Notes: generated by a model from the letters alone, not told the origin. DNA of 64,000 nucleotides from Clostridium tagluense (GCF_003865095.1 NZ_BHYK01000003.1:96912-160911); one strand, 5' to 3'. Positions 1 to 7,140 are shown, counted from the first letter of the stretch. A program made the numbers and translations.

Positions 1-5
1 TTTAA

Positions 6-824
6 TTATCTTAATAATTGAAGAACACCTTGTGGTTGTTGATTAGCTTGAGCAAGCATTGCTTGAGCTGCTTGTGCAAGAATATTGTTCTTTGAGAAGC
101 TCATCATTTCTTTTGCCATATCAACGTCTCTAATTCTTGATTCTGATGATTGTAAGTTTTCTGATGATGTATTTAAGTTGTTTATTGTGTGCTCTAATCT
201 ATTTTGTACTGAACCTAGGTTTGCTCTTTCATTTGATACTAATGCTATAGCACTATTTATAGTTGTAATTGAAGTTTGAGCACCTGCCTCACTTGATATT
301 GTTGCAGCACTAATTGCTAATCCTTTTGATGTCATATCAGCAATCTTTAAATCAATTGTTTGACCTGAATTTGCACCAACTTGGAATTTCAAATCAGCTG
401 CTTTAAATCCTCCTGATATAAGTTTCTTAGTATTGAACTCTGTTTGAGTTCCTATTCTTGTGATTTCTTCTTTCATTTGACCGAATTCTGTAGCAAGTGC
501 TTTTCTATCTGCAGTTGTGTTTGTTGCAGTTGCTGATTGAACTGATATTTCTCTCATTCTTTGAAGAATTGAGTGAGTTTCGTTTAAAGCACCTTCAGCA
601 GTTTGGATTAGAGAAATTGCATCTTGTGCATTTCTAGATCCTTGATCAAGTCCTCTTATTTGGCCTCTCATTTTTTCAGATATAGCAAGACCTGCAGCGT
701 CGTCTCCAGCTCTGTTAATTCTTAATCCTGAAGAAAGTTTTTCCATTGATTTTCCAGCATTAGCTGTGTTACCTGTCATTTGTCTGTGAGCATTCATTGC
801 GTTCATATTGTGATTGATTATCAT
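6..824 (-). CDS. fliC: Flagellin, short form, tandem copy 1
   Basis: Structural filament protein, 272 aa, secreted through the flagellar export apparatus. The start is the ATG at 824, which gives the flagellin N-terminus MIINHNMNAMNAHRQM and sits 8 bases after a strong AAGGAGGAA ribosome site; an in-frame codon further upstream would translate the leader and is rejected. The protein has the N-terminal D0/D1 motif (SSGLRINRAGDDAAGLAISE), a very short centre, and the C-terminal D1/D0 motif (ESRIRDVDMAKEM ... LLR). With almost no D2/D3 domain it is a minimal flagellin. It differs from tandem copy 2 at only two residues (Asp/Asn and Ala/Thr in the centre). The window edge lies 5 bases past its stop, so a further copy could follow. 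Confidence 0.96.
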   Translation of the reverse strand: MIINHNMNAMNAHRQMTGNTANAGKSMEKLSSGLRINRAGDDAAGLAISEKMRGQIRGLDQGSRNAQDAISLIQTAEGALNETHSILQRMREISVQSATATNTTADRKALATEFGQMKEEITRIGTQTEFNTKKLISGGFKAADLKFQVGANSGQTIDLKIADMTSKGLAISAATISSEAGAQTSITTINSAIALVSNERANLGSVQNRLEHTINNLNTSSENLQSSESRIRDVDMAKEMMSFSKNNILAQAAQAMLAQANQQPQGVLQLLR

Positions 825-848
825 AATAAATTCCTCCTTGAGTTTTAA

Positions 849-864
849 GTGTACTTCCTTGCAC
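849..864 (-). promoter_or_regulatory. Candidate CsrA-binding hairpin in leader of flagellin copy 1
   Basis: On the minus strand the leader reads GUGCA-AGGAAG-UACAC: a short stem with one C/A mismatch and AGGA in the loop, about 17 bases before the AAGGAGG ribosome site. It is the degenerate version of the perfect hairpin at 1786-1801. In B. subtilis hag, CsrA binds one upstream hairpin site and a second site over the Shine-Dalgarno; the geometry here is the same. A second small hairpin (AAGUUC-AAA-GAGCUU, 879-893) lies just upstream and is matched by a covarying one before the 441-aa flagellin (7115-7128). Confidence 0.6.
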
Positions 865-942
865 ACTATTTTATAGTTAAGCTCTTTGAACTTACTATTT
901 CGTTAAAATATTGAATTCTAACTATTATTTCAATCTATTTAA

Positions 943-1761
943 TTATCTTAATAATTGAAGAACACCTTGTGGTTGTTGATTAGCTTGAGCAAGCATTGCT
1001 TGAGCTGCTTGTGCAAGAATATTGTTCTTTGAAAAGCTCATCATTTCTTTTGCCATATCAACGTCTCTAATTCTTGATTCTGATGATTGTAAGTTTTCTG
1101 ATGATGTATTTAAGTTGTTTATTGTGTGCTCTAATCTATTTTGTACTGAACCTAGGTTTGCTCTTTCATTTGATACTAATGCTATAGCACTATTTATTGT
1201 TGTAATTGAAGTTTGAGCACCTGCTTCACTTGATATTGTTGCAGTACTAATTGCTAATCCTTTTGATGTCATATCAGCAATCTTTAAATTAATTGTTTGA
1301 CCTGAATTTGCACCAACTTGGAATTTCAAATCAGCTGCTTTAAATCCTCCTGATATAAGTTTCTTAGTATTGAACTCTGTTTGAGTTCCTATTCTTGTGA
1401 TTTCTTCTTTCATTTGACCGAATTCTGTAGCAAGTGCTTTTCTATCTGCAGTTGTGTTTGTTGCAGTTGCTGATTGAACTGATATTTCTCTCATTCTTTG
1501 AAGAATTGAGTGAGTTTCGTTTAAAGCACCTTCAGCAGTTTGGATTAGAGAAATAGCATCTTGTGCATTTCTAGATCCTTGATCAAGTCCTCTTATTTGG
1601 CCTCTCATTTTTTCAGATATAGCAAGACCTGCAGCGTCGTCTCCAGCTCTGTTAATTCTTAATCCTGAAGAAAGTTTTTCCATTGATTTTCCAGCATTAG
1701 CTGTGTTACCTGTCATTTGTCTGTGAGCATTCATTGCGTTCATATTGTGATTGATTATCAT
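943..1761 (-). CDS. fliC: Flagellin, short form, tandem copy 2
   Basis: 272-aa flagellin, virtually identical to the copy at 6-824; repeat offset 937 bp, with identity running from about 938 to 1808. Start chosen at the ATG after AAGGAGGAA, giving MIINHNMNAMN. Conserved D0/D1 ends and almost no variable domain. Its leader carries a perfect AGGA-loop hairpin (1786-1801), and upstream lie a terminator-like hairpin and then a small csrA gene. No sigma-D promoter is visible between that csrA and this flagellin, so expression probably depends on read-through from the sigma-D promoter at 2317-2343 or on a weak TTGACT-type promoter near 1845-1870. The near-perfect duplication implies recent gene duplication or ongoing gene conversion. 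Confidence 0.96.
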   Translation of the reverse strand: MIINHNMNAMNAHRQMTGNTANAGKSMEKLSSGLRINRAGDDAAGLAISEKMRGQIRGLDQGSRNAQDAISLIQTAEGALNETHSILQRMREISVQSATATNTTADRKALATEFGQMKEEITRIGTQTEFNTKKLISGGFKAADLKFQVGANSGQTINLKIADMTSKGLAISTATISSEAGAQTSITTINSAIALVSNERANLGSVQNRLEHTINNLNTSSENLQSSESRIRDVDMAKEMMSFSKNNILAQAAQAMLAQANQQPQGVLQLLR

Positions 1762-1785
1762 AATAAATTCCTCCTTGAGTTTTAA

Positions 1786-1801
1786 GTGCACTTCCTTGCA
1801 C
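1786..1801 (-). promoter_or_regulatory. Candidate CsrA-binding hairpin in leader of flagellin copy 2
   Basis: Minus strand GUGCA-AGGAAG-UGCAC: a perfect 5-bp stem with an AGGAAG hexaloop, followed after 12 bases by the AAGGAGGAA ribosome site. The AGGA loop is the established CsrA recognition core. The stem sequence is unrelated to that of the hairpin before the 441-aa flagellin, but loop and position are kept, which supports function. Confidence 0.68.
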
Positions 1802-1850
1802 ACTATTTTTTATATATTTAAAAGCCCTTTAAGGTCTAATAAAACTTTGC

Positions 1851-1880
1851 TAAAAAAGAATGAGTCAACCCATCCATTCT
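1851..1880 (-). terminator. Intrinsic terminator between small csrA and flagellin
   Basis: Minus strand AGAAUGG, a 10-base loop, UCAUUCU and then a run of U. The 7-bp stem with one G-U pair is weak, so partial read-through into the flagellin is plausible. It lies directly after the AGGAC hairpin at 1884-1898. Confidence 0.5.
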
Positions 1881-1883
1881 CTC

Positions 1884-1898
1884 CTTGCGTCCTGCAAG
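1884..1898 (-). promoter_or_regulatory. AGGAC-loop hairpin downstream of small csrA
   Basis: Minus strand CUUGC-AGGAC-GCAAG: perfect 5-bp stem with the AGGAC pentaloop. It lies between the small csrA stop and the terminator-like hairpin. The same pentaloop appears twice in the structured element at 52.8 kb. Candidate CsrA-binding or titrating site. Confidence 0.55.
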
Positions 1899-1915
1899 TT
1901 CTTAATGAACAAATT

Positions 1916-1930
1916 AACTCATCCTGAGTT
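1916..1930 (-). promoter_or_regulatory. AGGAU-loop hairpin downstream of small csrA
   Basis: Minus strand AACUC-AGGAU-GAGUU: perfect 5-bp stem and AGGAU pentaloop, 33 bases after the stop of the small csrA. Same loop as the hairpins at 2201-2268 and 7085-7099. Candidate CsrA-binding site in the 3' part of the csrA transcript. Confidence 0.55.
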
Positions 1931-1962
1931 TTACATATTAAATTTAATTTGAAACAGCTTAT

Positions 1963-2136
1963 CTAGCTTATAGCAACCTTTTGTTGCTCTTCCCAAACTT
2001 CGCCTCTAGTTATAGTAACTTCCCTAGGTGCATCTATAGCAAGCCTTAAATCTCCATTTTCAGATTTAACTACCTTAACCTTTATGTTGTCACCAATCAT
2101 AATATATTCTCCTGGCTTCCTGCCGAGTACTAGCAT
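1963..2136 (-). CDS. csrA: CsrA-family RNA-binding protein, small paralog 1
   Basis: 57-aa CsrA-family translational regulator. The sequence starts MLVLGRKPGEYIMIGDNIKVK and continues through LRLAIDAPREVTITRGEVW. Leu4 and Arg44, the RNA-contacting positions of CsrA, are conserved; the usual SRKKGE/TRRVGE is GRKPGE here, and the C-terminal helix is short. A strong AAGGAGGG ribosome site precedes the ATG. It lies between a sigma-D promoter (2317-2343) and the tandem flagellins, with AGGA-loop hairpins on both sides, so it is probably co-expressed with flagellin under sigma-D. Its role relative to the full-length csrA at 11385-11600 is unknown: it could be an extra repressor, a heterodimer partner or a protein with its own targets. 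Confidence 0.9.
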   Translation of the reverse strand: MLVLGRKPGEYIMIGDNIKVKVVKSENGDLRLAIDAPREVTITRGEVWEEQQKVAIS

Positions 2137-2200
2137 TATAGATTCCCTCCTTGAAATTCTATTTTTATCATTTACTAAATTTTATTTATAGAAAATGAAA

Positions 2201-2268
2201 ATGGACGATTAATGAACTTATCTATTCCCCACATCCTGTAGGGTTAAATAAGTTTATTAATCGTCCAT
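2201..2268 (-). promoter_or_regulatory. Long leader hairpin with AGGAU apical loop upstream of small csrA
   Basis: On the minus strand a 13-bp stem (AUGGACGAUUAAU with AUUAAUCGUCCAU), one mismatch, a further 7-bp stem and an apical CCCUAC-AGGAU-GUGGGG helix form a 68-nt rod that presents AGGAU in its terminal loop. It lies in the leader between the sigma-D promoter and the small csrA. Possible autoregulatory or titrating CsrA site. Confidence 0.65.
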
Positions 2269-2316
2269 GATTATTTATTATTAAATTTTAATGTATATTT
2301 TCAACTTCTACTATTT

Positions 2317-2343
2317 ATATCGTAGGTTTAATTATATACTTTA
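2317..2343 (-). promoter_or_regulatory. Sigma-D promoter for small csrA (and flagellins)
   Basis: Minus strand TAAA, 15 bases, TACGATAT, against the sigma-28/sigma-D consensus TAAA-N15-GCCGATAA. The surrounding 50 bp are nearly identical to those of the flagellin promoter at 7218-7244. Confidence 0.82.
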
Positions 2344-2409
2344 TAGTTTTTTTGAAATTATTTTATAGATTTTAATTTCTTACTCATTTTAAATAGTTAG
2401 TGTGAGGAA

Positions 2410-2475
2410 GATTTTTCTGTGACAACAGAAAAATCACCCTTCAACTCTCAACTCTCCACTTTCAATTCTCAACTA
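2410..2475. repeat. Hairpin plus CAACTCTC-type repeat
   Basis: A perfect 11-bp inverted repeat (GATTTTTCTGT / ACAGAAAAATC, loop GACA, 2410-2435) is followed by tandem degenerate CAACTCTCAACTCTCCACTT units up to 2475, abutting the stop codon of the small csrA. A second copy of the same combination is at 8017-8080. The hairpin may also end the csrA transcript. Confidence 0.7.
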
Positions 2476-2625
2476 TCCCTCCCATACTTCCCCTCTTGTT
2501 ATAACTATTTCCCTCGGGGCATCTATAGCAAGTCTTAAATCACCTGATAAACTTTTTACTACCTTCACCTTTATATTATCACCAATCATAACATATTCTC
2601 CTGGCTTCCTGCCTAATACTAACAT
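2473..2625 (-). CDS. csrA: CsrA-family RNA-binding protein, small paralog 2
   Basis: 50-aa CsrA-family protein, close sister of the 57-aa paralog at 1963-2136. It begins MLVLGRKPGEYVMIGDNIKVK and ends ITRGEVWEG; Leu4 and Arg44 are kept and the C-terminal helix is nearly absent. An AAGGAGG ribosome site precedes the ATG. It lies between the response regulator (separated by a strong hairpin at 2704-2741) and the sigma-D promoter of paralog 1, so it is probably a separate transcript; a TATAAT sits near 2660 but no convincing -35 is seen. The two small paralogs most likely arose by duplication of one another. Function inferred from family only. Confidence 0.88.
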   Translation of the reverse strand: MLVLGRKPGEYVMIGDNIKVKVVKSLSGDLRLAIDAPREIVITRGEVWEG

Positions 2626-2703
2626 ACGTTTTCCTCCTTGAATTATATATTTTATTCGTTAATCCTATTATAAAACACTGACCCTAAATGAACCCTAAAT
2701 GAG

Positions 2704-2741
2704 AAGTGCCCTATAGGATTAATTTCTCCTATAGGGCACTT
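2704..2741 (-). terminator. Strong hairpin after response regulator gene
   Basis: Perfect 15-bp inverted repeat (AAGTGCCCTATAGGA with its complement, 8-base loop). The U tract on the minus strand is poor (CTCATTT), so termination is likely rather than certain. An 11-bp direct repeat of ACCCTAAATGA type follows at about 2680-2702. Confidence 0.6.
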
Positions 2742-2762
2742 ACAATTTTAAAAATAAATAAG

Positions 2763-3662
2763 TCAATTGTTTATGACAGTTGGCAGTTGTCCATTCTCAA
2801 TTTTCTCCCCCCCACCTTCCATTACCCTTCTGCACATTTCATCAAGTTCCACAGCTTTTGGATATGCCCAGCTGTACCCACTCTCTTCCATATATCCTTT
2901 TTGCGTAAACTGCTGGAGCAAAGGACAATGTTCATTTCTTTTTATTTTATTTCCCTTTATCATTTCTTCCAGCTGATATAGATCACAACTAACTCCCTCT
3001 GTCACTATTCTATAATTCCCACGGCCGCTTTCCAGTATTTGAGATATGCCTATCTCCGCCAATCTTTTACGTAACAAATAGGTGTTTGCATGAAAGTTTG
3101 TTTGGGCTTTTTCAGAATTATAGTCAGGCCAAACTGCATCCGCTACCTTTTCCCAATTTACAGGCACGCCATTTTTGTGTATCAAAAAAGCCAATACTTC
3201 CTTTGCCTTAGAGTTTTTAAAGGGTAACACTTCTCCACTTTGAAACACTTCAAAATCTCCAAAGCATTGAATAAACGGTTTCCCAGACGATCTCACTGTA
3301 CTTTTGGGTTTCAATAATCGACTTACTGTTTTAGCAAGTCGCTCCTCTGTCAAGGGCTTCATAATATAATCCATGGCCTCTAATTCAAAAGCCTCTACTG
3401 CATATTGGTTAAAGGCGGTAACAAAAATAATATCTATATTTTCATTTATGTTTAATATCTGCTGGGATAGCTGAAGTCCATTAACATCCGGCATTTCAAT
3501 ATCTAAGAAAACTGCATCCAGTGGATGTTCTTTTAAATAGGATAATAACTGTTCTCCTGTTTCAAAAAGACCACATAGCTCAAGTTCCACAACTTCCAGA
3601 ACCATTCTTTCAAATCTTTCAAGCACATGCATCTCATCGTCTACTGCTGCAATACGTATCAT
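2763..3662 (-). CDS. Response regulator, REC plus SARP-like DNA-binding domain
   Basis: 299-aa two-component regulator. Residues 1-120 form a receiver domain with the acidic pair Asp8-Asp9, phospho-acceptor Asp54 (FLDIEMPD) and the conserved Lys of MKPL. Residues about 128-225 form an OmpR-type winged helix (AKEVLAFLIHKNG ... ANTYLLRKRL ... GRGNYRI) followed by a bacterial transcriptional activator-like extension, as in SARP-type regulators. The start overlaps the stop of the kinase gene by 4 bp, so the two are translationally coupled and very likely cognate. The stimulus and target genes are not visible; the position between flagellin genes hints at, but does not prove, control of motility. 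Confidence 0.9.
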   Translation of the reverse strand: MIRIAAVDDEMHVLERFERMVLEVVELELCGLFETGEQLLSYLKEHPLDAVFLDIEMPDVNGLQLSQQILNINENIDIIFVTAFNQYAVEAFELEAMDYIMKPLTEERLAKTVSRLLKPKSTVRSSGKPFIQCFGDFEVFQSGEVLPFKNSKAKEVLAFLIHKNGVPVNWEKVADAVWPDYNSEKAQTNFHANTYLLRKRLAEIGISQILESGRGNYRIVTEGVSCDLYQLEEMIKGNKIKRNEHCPLLQQFTQKGYMEESGYSWAYPKAVELDEMCRRVMEGGGEKIENGQLPTVINN

Positions 3663-5584
3663 AACTCCTCTCTTCCTTCCAGCATCATAAATCTCACGCA
3701 GGTGCCACGTCCCATTTCACTACTGATGTCAAGACCTCTGCCATACAATCTAAGTAGCCGATGGTGAATATTAAAAAGACCAACACCTTGATTTTTTCTT
3801 TTTTCACTCAAGAGAAAATCAAGTTTTTCACCTTCAATTCCAATACCATCATCTTCAATCTCAATTATTATGCCTTCAGTGCGCTTCATCATCCTTACCA
3901 TAACCCTTCCTCCCACCTGTTTTTTTGATATACCATGCCTGACTGCATTTTCCACTAAGGGCTGGAGGATGAGAACAGGGATTTTATAGTCTAAAGAGAC
4001 TTCAATCTCTTTAAGTAGCTGTATCTTTTGACCAAAACGTGCTTGTTCAATATTGAAATACCTGCTTATAAATTCAAGTTCCTTTTCTATGGTCACCATT
4101 TTATCCAGACGATTAAATTCCAGACTTCCTCTTAAATAGATTGCTAAGTCTACAATTAGATTCCCAGCCTTTTTCCCATCCTTTTCGCATACATTGGCAA
4201 TGGCACTCATGGCATTATATAAAAAATGTGGCTTAATCTGCGCTTGTAAAAACGACATTTCTGTTGCCATTATTTTGTCCCTTAGTCTGTCTGCCTCAAT
4301 TAAATTTTTATTATACAAAATAAGCTTTTTATAGATGCTCGCCTGTTTCCCAGCCTGAACAAAAGCCATAGCCATAATAAGGGCAAAATTCCCACATAAA
4401 TACACATAAGATATATTACTACTGCCTATCCCTTTATAATGAAACATCTCTTCAATGATGGATAAAACAAATATGCCCATGGATATAAACACTAATATTG
4501 CATTGTCCCGTCTGCAAATCACTGCTTTTATTAAAACGCCTAAAATGTAAATTATTTGTAGCACCATCAGTACGTAAAAATACTTATTGAAGCTTGCCAT
4601 AAATTTAGCTGGTGTCAGCAACAGTACCTCAAAGAAAATGTTAGGCATCAATATTAATCCCACGATAGTTTTTTTATATTCTAAAGGGTAAATGCTGATA
4701 ATAACCAATATAATAATTGGCATTAAATTATACCCTGTAATATAATTAATATATACGCCAACCTTAATTGGCACCTTGGGGAAGAAGTTTATCAATGGTA
4801 ATTCGCCCCATACTAAGGAACGCAAAGCTGTGACAAAACAAAGAATGATAAAAAGCAGGGCTGTTTTACTCTTTCTTTCCAAAATAAAAATTAATAGATA
4901 ATAAATACCAAATATAGAAACACTTCCAATAAAGAGTAGCTGCAATGCAAAGAGAATCATTTTCTGTTCTTCTAAGACCTTTTTTGAACCAAATACTGGG
5001 CTCTCACGAAGTCCCCCTCTAGCATAATCCAGATTGGCTACTTGGAAAACAATCTCCACCTGTTGCTTATCCTTTGGCAAATCCACAATAAGTAGCTTAC
5101 AGCTCTGTTGGAGGTTAGAAGGTTTATCCCGTAAATTCCCAACTTGTTCAATAAGTCGCCCATTGGCATAGATCTTAAATGCAGAGGCAATTCTTTTAAT
5201 TCTAAGAGCAGGGTCCTTAATGGTAGATGGATAGTTTAGACGCAAACGATAGGTGGCAATCCCATAATGCGGATAAACTTTACTTCCAGATTCTCTATTA
5301 CTCCAATCCCCTGGTACTTCCATAAATGAATCCATCTGTGGCGCAGGCTCTGAAGCAAAGTTTTCCGTTGTAAGTAATCTATCCCAATAAAATTCCCAAT
5401 TACCATCTAGTGGCACTAATTCATTTTGCTTGAAGTAAGCGCTAGACAAATCAACCTTGCCATTATAGGCCAGCTCTGAACCCCCTGAATACATCATGAT
5501 AAGGGCAAAAATCATAAAAACAATAAACAATATGATGAATACTATTCTTAAGTTCAATCTGATACTTTTCATACTTTTCTTCAC
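3659..5584 (-). CDS. LytS-type sensor histidine kinase with 7TM-DISM sensor
   Basis: About 640-aa membrane sensor. An N-terminal membrane anchor is followed by an extracellular jelly-roll-like domain (residues about 40-205, 7TMR-DISM extracellular type 2 style), seven hydrophobic segments (about 210-415), a short coiled coil, a His_kinase domain with the phospho-acceptor in QIKPHFLYNAMSAI, and an HATPase with LVENAVRHG and GIGL-type G boxes. Start uncertain: a GTG at 5584 lies almost on the GAGG ribosome site, and an ATG at 5572 is better spaced. Pairs with the overlapping SARP-like regulator. The extracellular domain suggests recognition of a small ligand, perhaps a carbohydrate. Confidence 0.9.
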   Translation of the reverse strand: MKKSMKSIRLNLRIVFIILFIVFMIFALIMMYSGGSELAYNGKVDLSSAYFKQNELVPLDGNWEFYWDRLLTTENFASEPAPQMDSFMEVPGDWSNRESGSKVYPHYGIATYRLRLNYPSTIKDPALRIKRIASAFKIYANGRLIEQVGNLRDKPSNLQQSCKLLIVDLPKDKQQVEIVFQVANLDYARGGLRESPVFGSKKVLEEQKMILFALQLLFIGSVSIFGIYYLLIFILERKSKTALLFIILCFVTALRSLVWGELPLINFFPKVPIKVGVYINYITGYNLMPIIILVIISIYPLEYKKTIVGLILMPNIFFEVLLLTPAKFMASFNKYFYVLMVLQIIYILGVLIKAVICRRDNAILVFISMGIFVLSIIEEMFHYKGIGSSNISYVYLCGNFALIMAMAFVQAGKQASIYKKLILYNKNLIEADRLRDKIMATEMSFLQAQIKPHFLYNAMSAIANVCEKDGKKAGNLIVDLAIYLRGSLEFNRLDKMVTIEKELEFISRYFNIEQARFGQKIQLLKEIEVSLDYKIPVLILQPLVENAVRHGISKKQVGGRVMVRMMKRTEGIIIEIEDDGIGIEGEKLDFLLSEKRKNQGVGLFNIHHRLLRLYGRGLDISSEMGRGTCVRFMMLEGREEL

Positions 5585-5611
5585 ACCTCATCTTAAGTTA
5601 TTTCTTATTAT

Positions 5612-5648
5612 AAAAAAGAAGCCAGAGTTTTCACCCTGACTTCTTTTG
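5612..5648 (-). terminator. Terminator after the 441-aa flagellin
   Basis: Minus strand AAAAGAAG-T-CAG, loop, CUG-G-CUUCUUUUUU: stem with U tract, downstream of the flagellin stop at 5733. Confidence 0.8.
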
Positions 5649-5651
5649 GTA

Positions 5652-5722
5652 AGTTGAGAATTGAGAGTGGAGAGTTATGGTGTTACGTTAAACTCTAAAC
5701 TTTCAATTTTAAACTCTCAACT
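5652..5722. repeat. Inverted pair of CAACTCTC-type repeats
   Basis: GTTGAGAATTGAGAGTGGAG at the left faces AACTCTAAACTTTCAATTTT plus AAACTCTCAACT at the right, making a long imperfect inverted repeat between the flagellin stop and its terminator. Confidence 0.65.
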
Positions 5723-5732
5723 GTACTAATAA

Positions 5733-7058
5733 CTATCTTAATAATTGAAGAACTTGTTGTGGTTGTTGATTAGCTTGTGCAAGCATAGCTTGAGCAGCTT
5801 GAGAAAGAATGTTGTTCTTTGAGAATGTTGACATTTCTTTTGCCATGTCTACGTCTCTAATTCTTGACTCAGCTGATGACATGTTTTCTGAAGCAGTTCC
5901 TAAGTTAGCTATTGTGTGCTCTAATCTATTTGTGAAAGCACCCAGTTTTGATCTCTCTGATGAAACTGTATCAATTGCCTTTTGTATTGTAGTTATAGCC
6001 GTAGTTGCTGTAGCAGAATCATTAACTTGAATTCCTGCAGTACCTAAAGCAGCAGATCTCATATCAGCTATGCCAACATTTAACATTTGATTTTCGTTTG
6101 CTCCGATTTGGAAATTTAATGTTCCATTTCCTGTTACAGTTAAAACTGTAGCAGCCGTTGCTGCATTGACTTCAAATTGTAATCCCTTAGCCGCACCACT
6201 TGAAACAGTAACCACATTTCCTTGTGCTGTATAACTTCCTGCACCAGCTACAGTAGCATCAGCACCAGCTTTAGATACTTGAAGACCAATTGCTGTTGCA
6301 TCAGATGAGAATTTTGAAGCACTTCCTTCTGCAGTAGATGTTAATGTTAAATCAGTTCCTGTAGTTGAAGCTTTAACTCCAACGCCTGCATCATTAATAG
6401 TTTTTATTACATCAGCTGAAGTAGTACCTGCTGCAAATGTAAAGTTAGTACCATTTATAGTCATATTAGCAGAAGTCGCTGTATCAACAACATTTGCTGC
6501 AAAAGCAGCTGCTCTAGAGTCTGTTGCCTTTGTTGCAAGAGTTGAACCTGTAAGAGTTACAACAGTTCCTACTACTGTATCTCCAGTTCCTCCAGTGATT
6601 AGCGCTTTTTGATCCACAGTAGAAGTTCCACTTACATTAGCTCCACCATTAAGAAGCTTCTTAGTGTTAAACTCTGTGTTATTACCAATTCTATCTGTTT
6701 CAGCTACTAACTGATCCATTTCCTTTTGAATTTGTCCTCTGTCATTTGTATTCAAAGTATCATTTGATCCTTGAACTGCAAGTTCTCTCATTCTTTGAAG
6801 TATTGAAGTAGTTTCGTTTAATGCCCCTTCACCAGTTTGTAATAATGATATAGCATCTTGTGAATTGCTTGAAGCTTGATCAAGTCCTCTGATTTGTCCT
6901 CTCATCTTTTCTGATATAGCAAGACCTGCTGCATCGTCTCCAGCCTTGTTTATTCTAAGACCTGAAGAGAGTTTTTCCATTGATTTGTTAGCATTACTTG
7001 AATTGATACCCATGTTTCTGTTAGCATTCATTGCACCTAAGTTGTGATTGATTATCAT
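5733..7058 (-). CDS. fliC: Flagellin, long form with variable domain
   Basis: 441-aa flagellin. Start at the ATG giving MIINHNLGAMNANRNMG, preceded by AAGGAGGAA; the upstream in-frame ATG at 7100 lies in the CsrA-type hairpin and is rejected. D0/D1 ends are close to those of the 272-aa flagellins, but about 170 residues of Ala/Thr/Gly-rich D2/D3 sequence are inserted between about 160 and 340, including a flagellin hook IN-type motif (MTINGTNFTF). It is transcribed from its own sigma-D promoter and has an AGGAU-loop hairpin in the leader. It may be the main or the antigenically variable filament subunit; the short copies may be minor. Confidence 0.96.
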   Translation of the reverse strand: MIINHNLGAMNANRNMGINSSNANKSMEKLSSGLRINKAGDDAAGLAISEKMRGQIRGLDQASSNSQDAISLLQTGEGALNETTSILQRMRELAVQGSNDTLNTNDRGQIQKEMDQLVAETDRIGNNTEFNTKKLLNGGANVSGTSTVDQKALITGGTGDTVVGTVVTLTGSTLATKATDSRAAAFAANVVDTATSANMTINGTNFTFAAGTTSADVIKTINDAGVGVKASTTGTDLTLTSTAEGSASKFSSDATAIGLQVSKAGADATVAGAGSYTAQGNVVTVSSGAAKGLQFEVNAATAATVLTVTGNGTLNFQIGANENQMLNVGIADMRSAALGTAGIQVNDSATATTAITTIQKAIDTVSSERSKLGAFTNRLEHTIANLGTASENMSSAESRIRDVDMAKEMSTFSKNNILSQAAQAMLAQANQQPQQVLQLLR

Positions 7059-7084
7059 AATAAATTCCTCCTTGAATTTTAAAT

Positions 7085-7099
7085 TGGACATCCTGTCCA
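7085..7099 (-). promoter_or_regulatory. Candidate CsrA-binding hairpin in leader of long flagellin
   Basis: Minus strand UGGAC-AGGAU-GUCCA: perfect 5-bp stem and AGGAU pentaloop, about 14 bases before the AAGGAGGAA ribosome site. Same place and loop as at 1786-1801 but with a wholly different stem. Matches the hag leader architecture through which CsrA represses and FliW relieves flagellin translation in B. subtilis. Confidence 0.72.
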
Positions 7100-7140
7100 T
7101 TTTTATTTATAGTTAAGCTTTTAAGCTTACTAGCTTTTTT

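Noticed and set aside
824-866. A 14-codon in-frame extension upstream of each short flagellin (and 7059-7100 for the long one)
   Set aside because: It would translate the leader hairpin and ribosome site; the conserved flagellin N-terminus MIINHN begins after AAGGAGGAA.
1838-1884. A 13-codon frame (ATG GAT GGG TTG ...) after AAGGAG downstream of the small csrA
   Set aside because: Ribosome-site spacing is too short and the frame runs through the terminator hairpin; no evidence of coding.
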